A stretch of 64,000 bases of DNA, from NCBI GenBank assembly GCA_963786675.1, contig CAWAZY010000005.1, positions 248,001 to 312,000 on the forward strand. The letters run 5' to 3'. This document shows, one piece after another, positions 54,668 to 63,532 of this stretch. The position numbers and the translations under genes are program-made. Source of the DNA: JAGVSR01 sp963786675. Its GTDB lineage: Bacteria > Pseudomonadota > Alphaproteobacteria > Rhizobiales > Hyphomicrobiaceae. Position 1 is the stretch's first letter. Every line of letters starts with the position of its first letter. Under the pieces are notes generated by a model. It had not been told where the DNA came from, searched no databases, and saw only the letters and a list, made by a program, of their open reading frames with translations.

Positions 54668-54739
54668 ATGTGCTTCAAGACAGGAACGCCCGAACGCGCC
54701 AAGTCCGTCGGGCCCCATCAGGGATCTCAAGAACCATGA
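54668..54739 (+). CDS. 23-residue ORF overlapping the leuA start
   Basis: MCFKTGTPERAKSVGPHQGS and three more residues, preceded by a strong GGGGAGGGA site 8-9 bases upstream. Its TGA overlaps the leuA ATG (ATGA). leuA itself has only a distant, weak site, so translation of leuA may depend on coupling from this ORF. Alternatively it is chance and the strong site is part of the attenuator structure. Confidence 0.45.
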   Translation: MCFKTGTPERAKSVGPHQGSQEP

Positions 54740-56313
54740 CGACCACCACACCGACGCCAGAGCCGCCCGCAGCCGGGTGCGATCGCGTCATCATCTTCGA
54801 CACCACGTTGCGCGACGGCGAACAGTGCCCCGGCGCGACCATGACCTATGAAGAGAAGCTCGAAGTCGCCGATTGCCTGGACGCAATGGGCGTCGACGTC
54901 ATCGAGGCCGGCTTCCCAATCGCATCAGAGGGCGACTTCGAGGCCGTGACGGCAATCGCCAAGCGCGTCCAGGGCGCGACCGTGGCCGGGCTCGCCCGGG
55001 CGATCAACGCGGATATCGACCGGGCAGGCGAAGCCGTGCGCCATGCACAGCGCGGCCGCATTCACACGTTCGTCTCGACCTCTCCGATCCATCTCGAATA
55101 TCAGATGCGCAAGACGCAGGAGGAGGTGCTGGAGATCATTGCCGCCACCGTCGCCCGCGCGCGCAATCTCGTCGAGGACGTCGAGTGGTCCGCCATGGAC
55201 GCGACGCGCACGCCGATCGATTACCTGTGCCGTTGCGTCGACGCAGCGATCAAGGCGGGCGCCACCACCATCAATCTGCCCGACACGGTCGGATATGCGA
55301 CGCCGCAGGAATATTACGAAATGTTCCGGGCGGTGCGCGAGCGCGTGGCCAATTCGGACAAGGCAATCTTCTCCACGCACTGCCACAACGACCTCGGATT
55401 GGCCGTGGCCAACTCGCTGGCGGCTCTGGGGGCGGGCGCGCGCCAGATCGAATGCACCATCAACGGCATCGGCGAGCGGGCCGGCAATGCGGCGCTGGAA
55501 GAGGTCGTCATGGCCATTCGCACGCGCAGCGATGTACTGCCCTACGCGACCCGCATCGACACAACGATGTTGTCGCGGGCGTCGAAACTCGTGTCGTCGG
55601 TGACCAATTTTCCGGTGCAGTACAACAAGGCGATCGTGGGCCGGAATGCATTCGCGCACGAAAGCGGCATCCATCAGGATGGCCTGCTGAAGTACCAGCA
55701 GACCTATGAGATCATGACGCCGGCAACGGTTGGCGTGGCCAAGACGTCGCTCGTGATGGGCAAGCACTCCGGCCGCAACGCCTTTCGGACGAAGCTGCGG
55801 GAACTTGGCTTCGAGCTGGGCGAGAACGCCTTCGAGGATGCTTTCAACCGGTTCAAGGCGCTGGCCGACCGCAAGAAGCACATCTACGACGAGGACATCG
55901 AAGCCCTGGTCGATCACGAGATCGCCCACGCGCACGACCGCATGAAGGTGACGTCGCTGACGGTCATTGCCGGCACCGTCGGTCCCCAGGCCGCCACCTT
56001 GACCCTCGATATCGACGGACAGCCGTCGACCGTGCAGGCCCAAGGCAACGGGCCTGTCGATGCAACCTTTAATGCCATCAAGCAGCTGGTGCCGCACACC
56101 GCGCGCCTGGAACTCTATCAGGTCCATGCCGTCACCGAGGGGACGGATGCGCAGGCCGAGGTATCGGTCCGCCTGGAGGAGGACGGGCGGGTGGTCACGG
56201 GCCGCGGCGCCGATACCGACACCATGGTGGCGTCCGCGAAGGCTTATGTCGCCGCGTTGAATAAGCTGATCGTCAAGCGCCAGAAGGTGGCTCAGGCCCA
56301 GCACGGGGTTTAA
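54736..56313 (+). CDS. leuA: 2-isopropylmalate synthase
   Basis: First committed step of leucine synthesis. 525 residues: VIIFDTTLRDGEQCPGATM, EAGFPIASEGDFEAV, the HCHNDLGLAVANSLAAL metal-ligand segment, CTINGIGERAGNAALEEVV, and the C-terminal regulatory domain (LTVIAGTVGPQAATLTLDID) that binds leucine. A leucine-rich leader peptide and hairpins lie upstream. The perfect palindrome at 56341 follows. Confidence 0.96.
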   Translation: MTTTTPTPEPPAAGCDRVIIFDTTLRDGEQCPGATMTYEEKLEVADCLDAMGVDVIEAGFPIASEGDFEAVTAIAKRVQGATVAGLARAINADIDRAGEAVRHAQRGRIHTFVSTSPIHLEYQMRKTQEEVLEIIAATVARARNLVEDVEWSAMDATRTPIDYLCRCVDAAIKAGATTINLPDTVGYATPQEYYEMFRAVRERVANSDKAIFSTHCHNDLGLAVANSLAALGAGARQIECTINGIGERAGNAALEEVVMAIRTRSDVLPYATRIDTTMLSRASKLVSSVTNFPVQYNKAIVGRNAFAHESGIHQDGLLKYQQTYEIMTPATVGVAKTSLVMGKHSGRNAFRTKLRELGFELGENAFEDAFNRFKALADRKKHIYDEDIEALVDHEIAHAHDRMKVTSLTVIAGTVGPQAATLTLDIDGQPSTVQAQGNGPVDATFNAIKQLVPHTARLELYQVHAVTEGTDAQAEVSVRLEEDGRVVTGRGADTDTMVASAKAYVAALNKLIVKRQKVAQAQHGV

Positions 56314-56340
56314 CCCGGCTTCGGCCGCGCGCGAGTAAAC

Positions 56341-56364
56341 GGATAGGCGCCGCGGCGCCTATCC
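56341..56364. terminator. Perfect 24-bp palindrome after leuA
   Basis: GGATAGGCGCCG followed directly by CGGCGCCTATCC. A strong hairpin at the end of leuA, without a T-run. It separates leuA from the AT-rich region (about 56375-56430) that probably holds the mreB promoter. Confidence 0.6.
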
Positions 56365-56613
56365 GCCCGCCACTGCAAATAACCTTATTCTTCTCGTTGC
56401 TTAATACTCAGTCTGTGAACTGGCGCCATGCGTGGGAACGCGGTACCACTCAAGATCTGGGAACATGGCCGTGCCCGAAAGGGCGCGGTCGTGGGCAAGT
56501 CTCGGCATGCTAGTTGCTAGGCTTCGCCAAAAATGGTGTCGGGATTCATGGTTTCCCGGCCGCTGGCCCGTGGCCTCAACTGGTTGCGGACCTTTCGCGT
56601 CGAGTGGGTGTGC

Positions 56614-57651
56614 ATGCGTCTAGGGATCGGAAGCGTCCTATCTGAAGACATCGCGATCGATCTCGGGACGGTCAATACGATCGTCCACGTGATGGGACGC
56701 GGCATTGTCATAGACGAGCCGTCGGTCGTGGCCGTGCGCATCGGGCCGGGTCACCGTGAGGTGCTGGCGGTCGGTGAAAAGGCCCGGCAGATGCTCGGGC
56801 GCACACCCGGGTCGATCGAGACCATCCGCCCGCTGCGTGATGGCGTCATCGCCGATTTTGTGGCCACCGAGGAAATGCTGCGCCAGTTCATCAAGCGCAC
56901 ACGTAAGTCATTGGGCTTTCTGCGGCCGCGTATTCTCATCTGCGTGCCTGCGGGCGCCACGCCGGTCGAGCGCCGTGCAGTTTATGAGACGGCAGTACAG
57001 GCGGGCGGGCGCCGGGTTTTCATCGTGGAAGAGCCGATCGCCGCCGCCATCGGTGCGGGCCTGCCCATCGACGAGCCAACCGGCTCCATGGTGGTCGATA
57101 TCGGCGGCGGGACGACGGATATCGCGGTCTTGTCGCTGGGCGGCGTCATCGAGGCCCGCTCGCTGCGCGTCGCAGGCAACGCCATGGATGAAGCCATCAT
57201 GCGCTACATCCGGCGCGAACATCAGCTGATCATCAGCGAAGCGAATGCCGAACGGATCAAGGTCGAGGCAGGGTCGGCATCGCGCTTGCCCAATGGCCTG
57301 ACCAGCGAAATTCACATTCGCGGCCGCGATCTGCGCGAAGGCCGCCCCAAGAGCATCATCCTGCTGCCGCAACATGTGGCCGAGGCTCTGGAAGAACCCA
57401 TCGCCGCCATGGCCGAGTTCATCGAACGGGCGCTGGAAGATCTGCCTCCCGACGTGTCGTCAGACATCTGCGATCGCGGCATCCTCCTGACGGGCGGCGG
57501 CGCGCTTCTGCATCGGCTCGATGCGGAACTCGAACGGCGGGTTGGCGTTCCCTTCGTGGTTCCCGAGCATCCGCTGCATTGTGTCGTTCGGGGATCGGCG
57601 ATGCTGTTGGAGAACATCGCGGAACGCGAGCATCTGCTGATACGTCCGTGA
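56614..57651 (+). CDS. mreB: Rod shape-determining protein MreB
   Basis: Bacterial actin that organises the elongasome along the membrane. Actin-fold motifs: phosphate 1 IAIDLGTVNTIVHVMGRGIV, RPLRDGVIADFVATEEML, phosphate 2 MVVDIGGGTTDIAVLSLGG, adenosine motif LLTGGGALLHRLD. I chose ATG 56614 because it gives 345 residues and the normal 12 residues before the first motif; starts at 56533 or 56548 would add an odd tail. It heads the operon mreB-mreC-mreD-mrdA-rodA. Confidence 0.94.
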   Translation: MRLGIGSVLSEDIAIDLGTVNTIVHVMGRGIVIDEPSVVAVRIGPGHREVLAVGEKARQMLGRTPGSIETIRPLRDGVIADFVATEEMLRQFIKRTRKSLGFLRPRILICVPAGATPVERRAVYETAVQAGGRRVFIVEEPIAAAIGAGLPIDEPTGSMVVDIGGGTTDIAVLSLGGVIEARSLRVAGNAMDEAIMRYIRREHQLIISEANAERIKVEAGSASRLPNGLTSEIHIRGRDLREGRPKSIILLPQHVAEALEEPIAAMAEFIERALEDLPPDVSSDICDRGILLTGGGALLHRLDAELERRVGVPFVVPEHPLHCVVRGSAMLLENIAEREHLLIRP

Positions 57652-57724
57652 TGGAGGCTGCGATGACGGACACGCGGCCCTGCCGGAATGCACCGAGTGC
57701 CGAACCCGTGCGGTTGGGGTTGTG

Positions 57725-58633
57725 ATGAGGTACGTGGGCTACGATCAGATGCGCCGCAGGGCGCCCCTCGGGGGCATGCCGCGACGGCCATCGAACGGTC
57801 TTCTGCTACCCGGCCTGATTTTCCTCTCCGTCGCTCTCCTCATTCTGAGCCGTCTCGATCATGGGTATATCGCGGGGGTTCGCGGACAGGTGACGGAGTT
57901 AATGAATCCGGTTCTGCGCGCCGCCATGGTGCCGCTGGAGCCGATCCGCGCCGCCGCCCGAACGGTGAGCGAGACCTTTACGCTGCATGCCGAACTTGAT
58001 CGGCTGCGCAATGAGAACCAGCGTCTCAAGGGTTGGGAATGGCGCGCGGTCGAACTCGAACGCAAGTTCGCCGACTTGTCGGCTGCCGCGCAAACCGCGC
58101 GCGACACGCAGATCGCCTTCATTACGGCGCGCGTCATTGCCAACTCGTCCGGGGCCTTCGTGCGCTCCGCCACGATCAATGCCGGACAGGACCAGGGGCT
58201 TAAGGCGGGCTACCCGGTTCTGAGCGGTGATGGTCTCGTTGGCCGCGTCGTCGATGCGGGTTCGAATGCGTCGCGCATTCTACTTCTCACCGACGCGCAA
58301 AGCCGCGTGCCGGTGCATGTGGGTCGCACGGGCACGCGGGCGGTTCTGACGGGAAGCAATGGCCCCAATCCGCGTCTTGTCTTCTCCGCGCCCGACGTTG
58401 CCATAAACGCCGGCGATGTCGTGTCCACTTCCGGGGTCGGCGGCTTCTTTCCGCGCGGACTGCGGATCGGCACCGTCTTGGATGCGAACGCGACACCGTC
58501 GGTCCGTCTCGATGCCGATCTCGATACCATCGAATATCTCGGCGTCCTCCTCTACGACACGCCCGCGCTCGATCTTCTGGGTGCCGCCAGGTCGCTCAAT
58601 GGTGCCGCGGCCGCGCGCACCGGACGGGAGTAG
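57725..58633 (+). CDS. mreC: Rod shape-determining protein MreC
   Basis: 302 residues. A basic cytoplasmic N-terminus, a membrane helix (LLLPGLIFLSVALLILSRLD), a coiled coil (ELDRLRNENQRLKGWEWRAVELERKF written in part: LRNENQRLKGWEW) and the beta-barrel region with ARVIANSSGAFVRSATINAG and GVGGFFPRGLRIGTV. It links MreB, MreD and PBP2 in the periplasm. Start ATG 57725 or GTG 57722. Confidence 0.93.
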   Translation: MRYVGYDQMRRRAPLGGMPRRPSNGLLLPGLIFLSVALLILSRLDHGYIAGVRGQVTELMNPVLRAAMVPLEPIRAAARTVSETFTLHAELDRLRNENQRLKGWEWRAVELERKFADLSAAAQTARDTQIAFITARVIANSSGAFVRSATINAGQDQGLKAGYPVLSGDGLVGRVVDAGSNASRILLLTDAQSRVPVHVGRTGTRAVLTGSNGPNPRLVFSAPDVAINAGDVVSTSGVGGFFPRGLRIGTVLDANATPSVRLDADLDTIEYLGVLLYDTPALDLLGAARSLNGAAAARTGRE

Positions 58634-58639
58634 CGGACT

Positions 58640-59152
58640 ATGATCAACGCGGGCCGCTTCATTCCAGCGCTGACGGTCGCCGTGCTGGCGCTCGTGGCGG
58701 TGTTGCCGTGGGGACTTCCACCAGGGGGCCGGTTTGTCTTTCCGCTGCTGCCCTTCATCGCCATTCACTATTGGACCTCACGGCATCCAGAACGGCTATC
58801 CGCCTGGGTCCCATTTCTCGCCGGATTGTCCGTCGATGTGTTGTCGAATGGTCCGCTCGGCTATTGGTCTTTGATCTATCTGGTCGGATATCTCATCGCG
58901 GCGGAAGCGCATCTTGTCACCGGTACGGGTCCCGCCGGACGCTGGCTTCTGTTTCTGACGTCCCTCGCCGTGCTCGTTGCGGCCGCGTGGGGGATCGCAT
59001 CCGTCTACGCCTTCGAAGTCGCTGACTGGCAGCCTTTTGCCTGGGCCGCTGCACTGGCGGGTCTCGCCTATCCAATCGTAGCGCTGGCGCTGCGCGCTCT
59101 CGATCTCGATCCGGTCCGCCGGTCCAACGACAGCCTCATCCGGGGGCAGTGA
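58640..59152 (+). CDS. mreD: Rod shape-determining protein MreD
   Basis: 170 residues with five hydrophobic segments, among them FIPALTVAVLALVAVLPWGL and PFLAGLSVDVLSNGPLGYWS, the latter typical of MreD. It starts 6 bases after mreC and ends just before mrdA, so all are coupled. A small integral membrane partner of MreC. Confidence 0.9.
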   Translation: MINAGRFIPALTVAVLALVAVLPWGLPPGGRFVFPLLPFIAIHYWTSRHPERLSAWVPFLAGLSVDVLSNGPLGYWSLIYLVGYLIAAEAHLVTGTGPAGRWLLFLTSLAVLVAAAWGIASVYAFEVADWQPFAWAAALAGLAYPIVALALRALDLDPVRRSNDSLIRGQ

Positions 59153-59153
59153 G

Positions 59154-61034
59154 ATGGGGGCCACGCACGGCGGCGGTGGCGAGGATGGTGGCGGCTTCAC
59201 CCGCCGGGCGCTGCTTCTCGGCGGACTGCAAGTGGGCGCCTTCACGCTGATCGCCGGGCGGCTCTATCAGCTGCAAGTGATGGAAGGGCGCCGGTTCGGA
59301 CCGCTCGCCGAAGACAACCGCATCAGCCAACGCGGCTTGGTCCCGGTGCGGGGGCGCATTCTGGATCGCCATGGCCGCGTTCTGGCGAGCAACGTGGAAT
59401 CCTTCCGTGTCACCATGCTGCCCGGCGAGAAGACCCGCATGCGCGTATCGCTCGCCGCACTGCAGCCGCTGCTGAAATTGAGTTCAGATGATATCGAACG
59501 CATTCTGGCCCGTGCCCGCGGTGCCTCACGGGTGAATCCCGTGGAGCTGAAAGCCGGGCTCGACTTCGACACCATTGCCCAGGTTGGATTGCTCATTCCG
59601 CATCTGCCCGGGGTGGAAACCGAGATCGAACTGCAGCGGACGTATTCCGACGGACGGGTTGCCGGACATGTGGTGGGCTACGTCGGCAGCGTTGACCGTT
59701 ACGCGATGGACGACGCGCAGTTTCTCAAGCTTCCCCATGTCCGGGTCGGCAAGGCCGGTGTCGAGCTCGGCATGGATGTTGAGTTGCGGGGCAGTGGGGG
59801 CGCCCGCAAGTTCGAGGTCGACGCACGCGGGCGGATCGTGCGCCATTTGGGCCATACCGACCCCACGCCCGGCAATGATGTCGTTGTGACGATCGATACG
59901 GAATTCCAGGCGCGCGTCATGCAGCGCCTGTCCGGTGAACGCCGTGCCGCAGCCGTGGTGATGGACGTGCGCACGGGCGAAGTGGCGGCGATGGTTTCGA
60001 TTCCGGCCTTTGATCCCAATCAGCTGACCATTCACTTCGAGGACACCGCGTGGGAGAAACTGCAGGCCGACGAAAACAAGCCGCTGCTCAACCGCGCCAT
60101 TAGCGGGCAATATCCACCCGGTTCGACATTCAAAATGGTGACGGCCCTTGCCGCGCTGGAGGCGGGCGCCGTTGACATCGATGAGCACATCACATGCCGC
60201 GGCAGTTTTGAATTAGCCGATCGCACGTACCGGTGCTGGCGGCGGGATGGTCATGGGCGCCTGGACCTGAACGGGGCCCTGAAGGAATCCTGCGACGTCT
60301 ATTTCTACACGCTGGCCGAGCGCATTGGCGTCGACAAGATCGCGTCCATGGCGCGGCGCTTGGGGCTGGGCCAAATCTATGCGGCCGGCATCGGCGCACA
60401 AAAGCCCGGTCTGATCCCGGACACCGGCTGGAAGCGGGCGGCCTTGGGCCGGACCTGGCTGCGCGGCGAGACGATCCTCGCCGGGATCGGGCAGGGCTAC
60501 GTTCTTGCGACACCGCTCCAACTGGCTGTCATGACCGCGCGCTTGGCCACGGGGCGGGCCGTCGTTCCCACCCTCGTGCGCCGGCCCGGCGATGCCGTGC
60601 CCGAACAACAGGTCTTCCCTCCGCTCGATGTTCCGCAGGCGGGATTGGAGGCGGTCCGCCGGGCGATGGTCGGCGTCGTCAACGATGCTGGCGGTACGGG
60701 CGGCAACGCGGCACTTGAAGACAACGCGGTCGTGATCGCGGGCAAGACGGGAACCTCGCAGGTGCGCTCGGCCGATGCGGGCTCTCCGGACGACCCATTC
60801 GAACACCGGGACCACGCGCTGTTCGTGTCCTATTTTCCCGCCGACGCGCCCCGCTATTCCGTCGCCGTCGTGGTGGAACATGGCGGAGCGGGCGGCACGA
60901 TGGCCGCCCCGATCGTGCGCGACATCATTGCGATGATCATGGCGGGCGATCCCGTGGCGCCACGTCCCCATGCGGAGGGCGGAAATGTCACCGCGCCGCC
61001 GGTGTCCACTCTGGCCGGGGAGACGGGCCGATGA
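59154..61034 (+). CDS. mrdA: Penicillin-binding protein 2 (elongation transpeptidase)
   Basis: 626 residues. A Gly-rich start (GGGGEDGGGFTRRAL) and one membrane helix lead to the dimerisation domain (GRILDRHGRVLASNVESFRV) and the transpeptidase: active Ser324 in PPGSTFK (SxxK), SCD (in LKESCDVYFYTLAERIG) as SxN variant, and KTG in VIAGKTGTSQV. It crosslinks side-wall peptidoglycan together with RodA, whose gene overlaps by 4 bases. Confidence 0.95.
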   Translation: MGATHGGGGEDGGGFTRRALLLGGLQVGAFTLIAGRLYQLQVMEGRRFGPLAEDNRISQRGLVPVRGRILDRHGRVLASNVESFRVTMLPGEKTRMRVSLAALQPLLKLSSDDIERILARARGASRVNPVELKAGLDFDTIAQVGLLIPHLPGVETEIELQRTYSDGRVAGHVVGYVGSVDRYAMDDAQFLKLPHVRVGKAGVELGMDVELRGSGGARKFEVDARGRIVRHLGHTDPTPGNDVVVTIDTEFQARVMQRLSGERRAAAVVMDVRTGEVAAMVSIPAFDPNQLTIHFEDTAWEKLQADENKPLLNRAISGQYPPGSTFKMVTALAALEAGAVDIDEHITCRGSFELADRTYRCWRRDGHGRLDLNGALKESCDVYFYTLAERIGVDKIASMARRLGLGQIYAAGIGAQKPGLIPDTGWKRAALGRTWLRGETILAGIGQGYVLATPLQLAVMTARLATGRAVVPTLVRRPGDAVPEQQVFPPLDVPQAGLEAVRRAMVGVVNDAGGTGGNAALEDNAVVIAGKTGTSQVRSADAGSPDDPFEHRDHALFVSYFPADAPRYSVAVVVEHGGAGGTMAAPIVRDIIAMIMAGDPVAPRPHAEGGNVTAPPVSTLAGETGR

Positions 61035-62182
61035 GACACGGGTTCTCCCGCACCGACCGCGGCCATCGCGCATTTCAGTGGATTGCGCGTGCCAATTGGC
61101 CGGTGCTCGTCATTGTGGCGATCCTCGTGGCGGTCGGCATCGCCACGCTCTATTCGGTCGAAGGTGGATCCTTCCGCCCATGGGCCGAACGCCATGGATT
61201 GCGTTTCCTGGTCGGCACGGCCCTCATCATGGGTATGCTTCTGGTGCCGCTGGAGACGTGGTTGCGCGCCGCCAACCCATTCTATTCAGCGGCGCTGATC
61301 ATGGTCATGCTCGTGCCGCTGATTGGGGTGGAGGCGCTGGGTGCGCGGCGGTGGCTGAGCATCGCGGGCATCGGTTTCCAGCCGGCGGAACTGATGAAGG
61401 TAGCCCTCGTGCTGGCGCTCGCGCGCTATTATCAATGGCTGCCTGCCGGCAAGGTCTCCGATCCGCGTTGCGTTCTGGCACCGTTGGCGATGATTGCCGT
61501 GCCCGTGGTGTTCACGCTCCGTCAGCCCGATCTCGGTTCCGCAACGCTCTTCGCGGCGGTGGGACTATCGCTGATGTTCCTGGCTGGTGTGTCCATCGTC
61601 TACTTCATTGCGGGCGGCGTCGCGATTGCCGCCGCCTCGCCGCTCATCTGGGCGGGCCTCCACGATTATCAACGCCGGCGCATCGAGATCTTCCTGGACC
61701 CCGATAGCGATCCGCTTCGCGCCGGCTATCACATCACGCAGTCGAAGATTGCGCTGGGCGCTGGCGGAGTGACGGGCCGGGGCTACATGCAGGGTACGCA
61801 GAGCCAGCTGGATTTCCTGCCAGAGAAGCACACGGATTTCATCTTCACGACCTTCGCCGAGGAATGGGGGTTTATAGGATGTGTCGCGCTGTTGGCCCTG
61901 TACGGGCTTCTGCTCGCGGCTTTGGCGCGCATGGCGATGCGGGCCAGCACGCCGTTTGCGCGCCTCCTGATCGCGGGGAGCTGGATCACGATTTTCCTCT
62001 ACGTCTTCATCAACGTGGCCATGGTGACGGGGCTCGTCCCCGTGGTCGGCGTCCCCCTCCCGTTCGTCTCCTATGGCGGCACCTCGATGATGACCTTGAT
62101 GGCTGGCCTGGGGTTGGCGCTGGCTGCGGATGCGCATGGACGGGACGGGGCCATGCGCGCGCCGTCCGGGCCAATATTTTAG
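61031..62182 (+). CDS. rodA: Rod shape-determining glycosyltransferase RodA
   Basis: SEDS-family peptidoglycan polymerase, 383 residues and about ten membrane helices. Its ATG overlaps the mrdA stop. Family segments: GARRWLSIAGIGFQPAELMK, RQPDLGSATLF (Asp near the catalytic cavity), SKIALGAGGVTGRGYMQGTQ, LDFLPEKHTDFIFTTFAEEW and VVGVPLPFVSYGGTSMMT. Last gene of the elongasome operon, followed by a hairpin. Confidence 0.95.
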   Translation: MRHGFSRTDRGHRAFQWIARANWPVLVIVAILVAVGIATLYSVEGGSFRPWAERHGLRFLVGTALIMGMLLVPLETWLRAANPFYSAALIMVMLVPLIGVEALGARRWLSIAGIGFQPAELMKVALVLALARYYQWLPAGKVSDPRCVLAPLAMIAVPVVFTLRQPDLGSATLFAAVGLSLMFLAGVSIVYFIAGGVAIAAASPLIWAGLHDYQRRRIEIFLDPDSDPLRAGYHITQSKIALGAGGVTGRGYMQGTQSQLDFLPEKHTDFIFTTFAEEWGFIGCVALLALYGLLLAALARMAMRASTPFARLLIAGSWITIFLYVFINVAMVTGLVPVVGVPLPFVSYGGTSMMTLMAGLGLALAADAHGRDGAMRAPSGPIF

Positions 62183-62277
62183 TCATCACATCAACGGGTA
62201 AGGTTGGGCTGGGACGGGGCAAAAACACCGCAACGAACCTGCTGGACAGGGGTGCGTCAGGGTGCTAGATGCTCGCC

Positions 62278-62304
62278 CACGGGTCCGGCGACGGACCCCG
62301 TTTC
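62278..62304 (+). terminator. Probable terminator of the mre-mrd-rod operon
   Basis: ACGGGTCCG pairs with CGGACCCCGT around a 4-base loop (one bulge), followed by TTTCGTT, about 95 bases after rodA and before tRNA-Lys. Confidence 0.6.
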
Positions 62305-62342
62305 GTTCTGGGGCCGTGATCGATGCGTCTTCAGCGGCGAGT

Positions 62343-62418
<76 letters not shown>

Positions 62419-62508
62419 AATTTTTCCAATCTTTTGACGGCCCGCTATGGCTGAAGGGACGCACCCTGTTCCGCGTGCCTACGGCATGGGTGCGCATTCC
62501 GGCCGGCA

Positions 62509-63498
62509 TCAGGCGATGAGGCCTGCGGCTTTTGCCTCGGCGATGACTTCAGCGAGAATGCCCACGGCAAGCGTGGCGCGGCTCTTGGAACCCGGGATGG
62601 CGCCGATGGGACTGCGCACGCGCGCGAGCGCGGCGGGCGTTGTGCCCAGGTCCGCCAGCGCGGCACAGCGGTTCGCGTGCGCGGCGCGGCTGCCCATTGC
62701 ACCGATGTAGAAGCAGGGGGATTTAAGAATCTGGGCCAGCACGGGCGCCTCCCAGTCGTGCTCGTGAAAGGCGACGATGGCCGCCGTCCATCGGTCGAGT
62801 TTGTCCAAACCGGCTGCTGCTGGATCGTTCAGCCCGCGCGTTTGCAATCCGAAGTCGGCGACTTCCTTGCGGGCCGCATCGTCCGGAGAAACGATATCAA
62901 GGTCGAACCCCGCGGCGGCCATGAGTGTCGCAATCGCAACGAGCGCGGGACCGCCGCCGACGAGCACCACGCGCGGCGCGGGGCCATGCACGCGGAGGAA
63001 GATGCGGCCGTCCAGCCGGCTCGGACCTGTTTCGCTGCTCTCGCAGATCGTGCTGATACCGGTATCGAGATTGGTCGAAAGGACGAAGGGCCGGCGTGCC
63101 TGCCGGTGCGCGCTGGCGGCGTCGATGATGGCCGGTGTCAGGCCCTGGTCGATATAAAGATCGAGACCGCTTCCGCAGGGCAGCTTGAGATCGAAATAGG
63201 GTGAACCCTTGCCGTAGCGCACCAGCGCGTTGCGGCCGTCAGCAATGGCGCGCTGGGCCTCCTTGGCGACGGACGTTTCGATGCAGTTGCCCGACAGGTA
63301 GCCAGTGAAGCGACCGTCTTCCGCGACGGCCATTTGCGCGCCGAGCGGGCGGGGCGTGTTGCCGTCAATCGCCACCAGCGTGACGAGGGCCGTGCGCAGG
63401 CCCTCACTGCGCCAGTGGACGAGATCACCCAGCACATCTTCGTCGGCCATGAGTGAGCGGGTGGTCATGGAGCCCTGGTCCGTTGCAAGTTCAGCCAT
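62509..63498 (-). CDS. XdhC/CoxI family protein
   Basis: 329 residues. XdhC proteins bind molybdenum cofactor and help insert its sulfurated form into xanthine dehydrogenase-like enzymes. Visible: IDGNTPRPLGAQMAV, YLSGNCIETSV, LPCGSGLDLYIDQ in the N-terminal part, and a Rossmann-like half with VVLVGGGPALVAIATLMAA, FYIGAMGSRAAHANR and the end segment RSPIGAIPGSKSRATLAVGI. It follows mobB by 34 bases, a fitting molybdenum pair. No target hydroxylase is in the window. Confidence 0.9.
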   Translation of the reverse strand: MAELATDQGSMTTRSLMADEDVLGDLVHWRSEGLRTALVTLVAIDGNTPRPLGAQMAVAEDGRFTGYLSGNCIETSVAKEAQRAIADGRNALVRYGKGSPYFDLKLPCGSGLDLYIDQGLTPAIIDAASAHRQARRPFVLSTNLDTGISTICESSETGPSRLDGRIFLRVHGPAPRVVLVGGGPALVAIATLMAAAGFDLDIVSPDDAARKEVADFGLQTRGLNDPAAAGLDKLDRWTAAIVAFHEHDWEAPVLAQILKSPCFYIGAMGSRAAHANRCAALADLGTTPAALARVRSPIGAIPGSKSRATLAVGILAEVIAEAKAAGLIA

Positions 63499-63532
63499 GC
63501 ACGCTCAAACCGGGAACGGAACCGTGATCGCG

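Noticed and set aside
54925..56304. 459-codon reading opposite leuA
   Set aside because: Antisense shadow; leuA itself is unmistakable.
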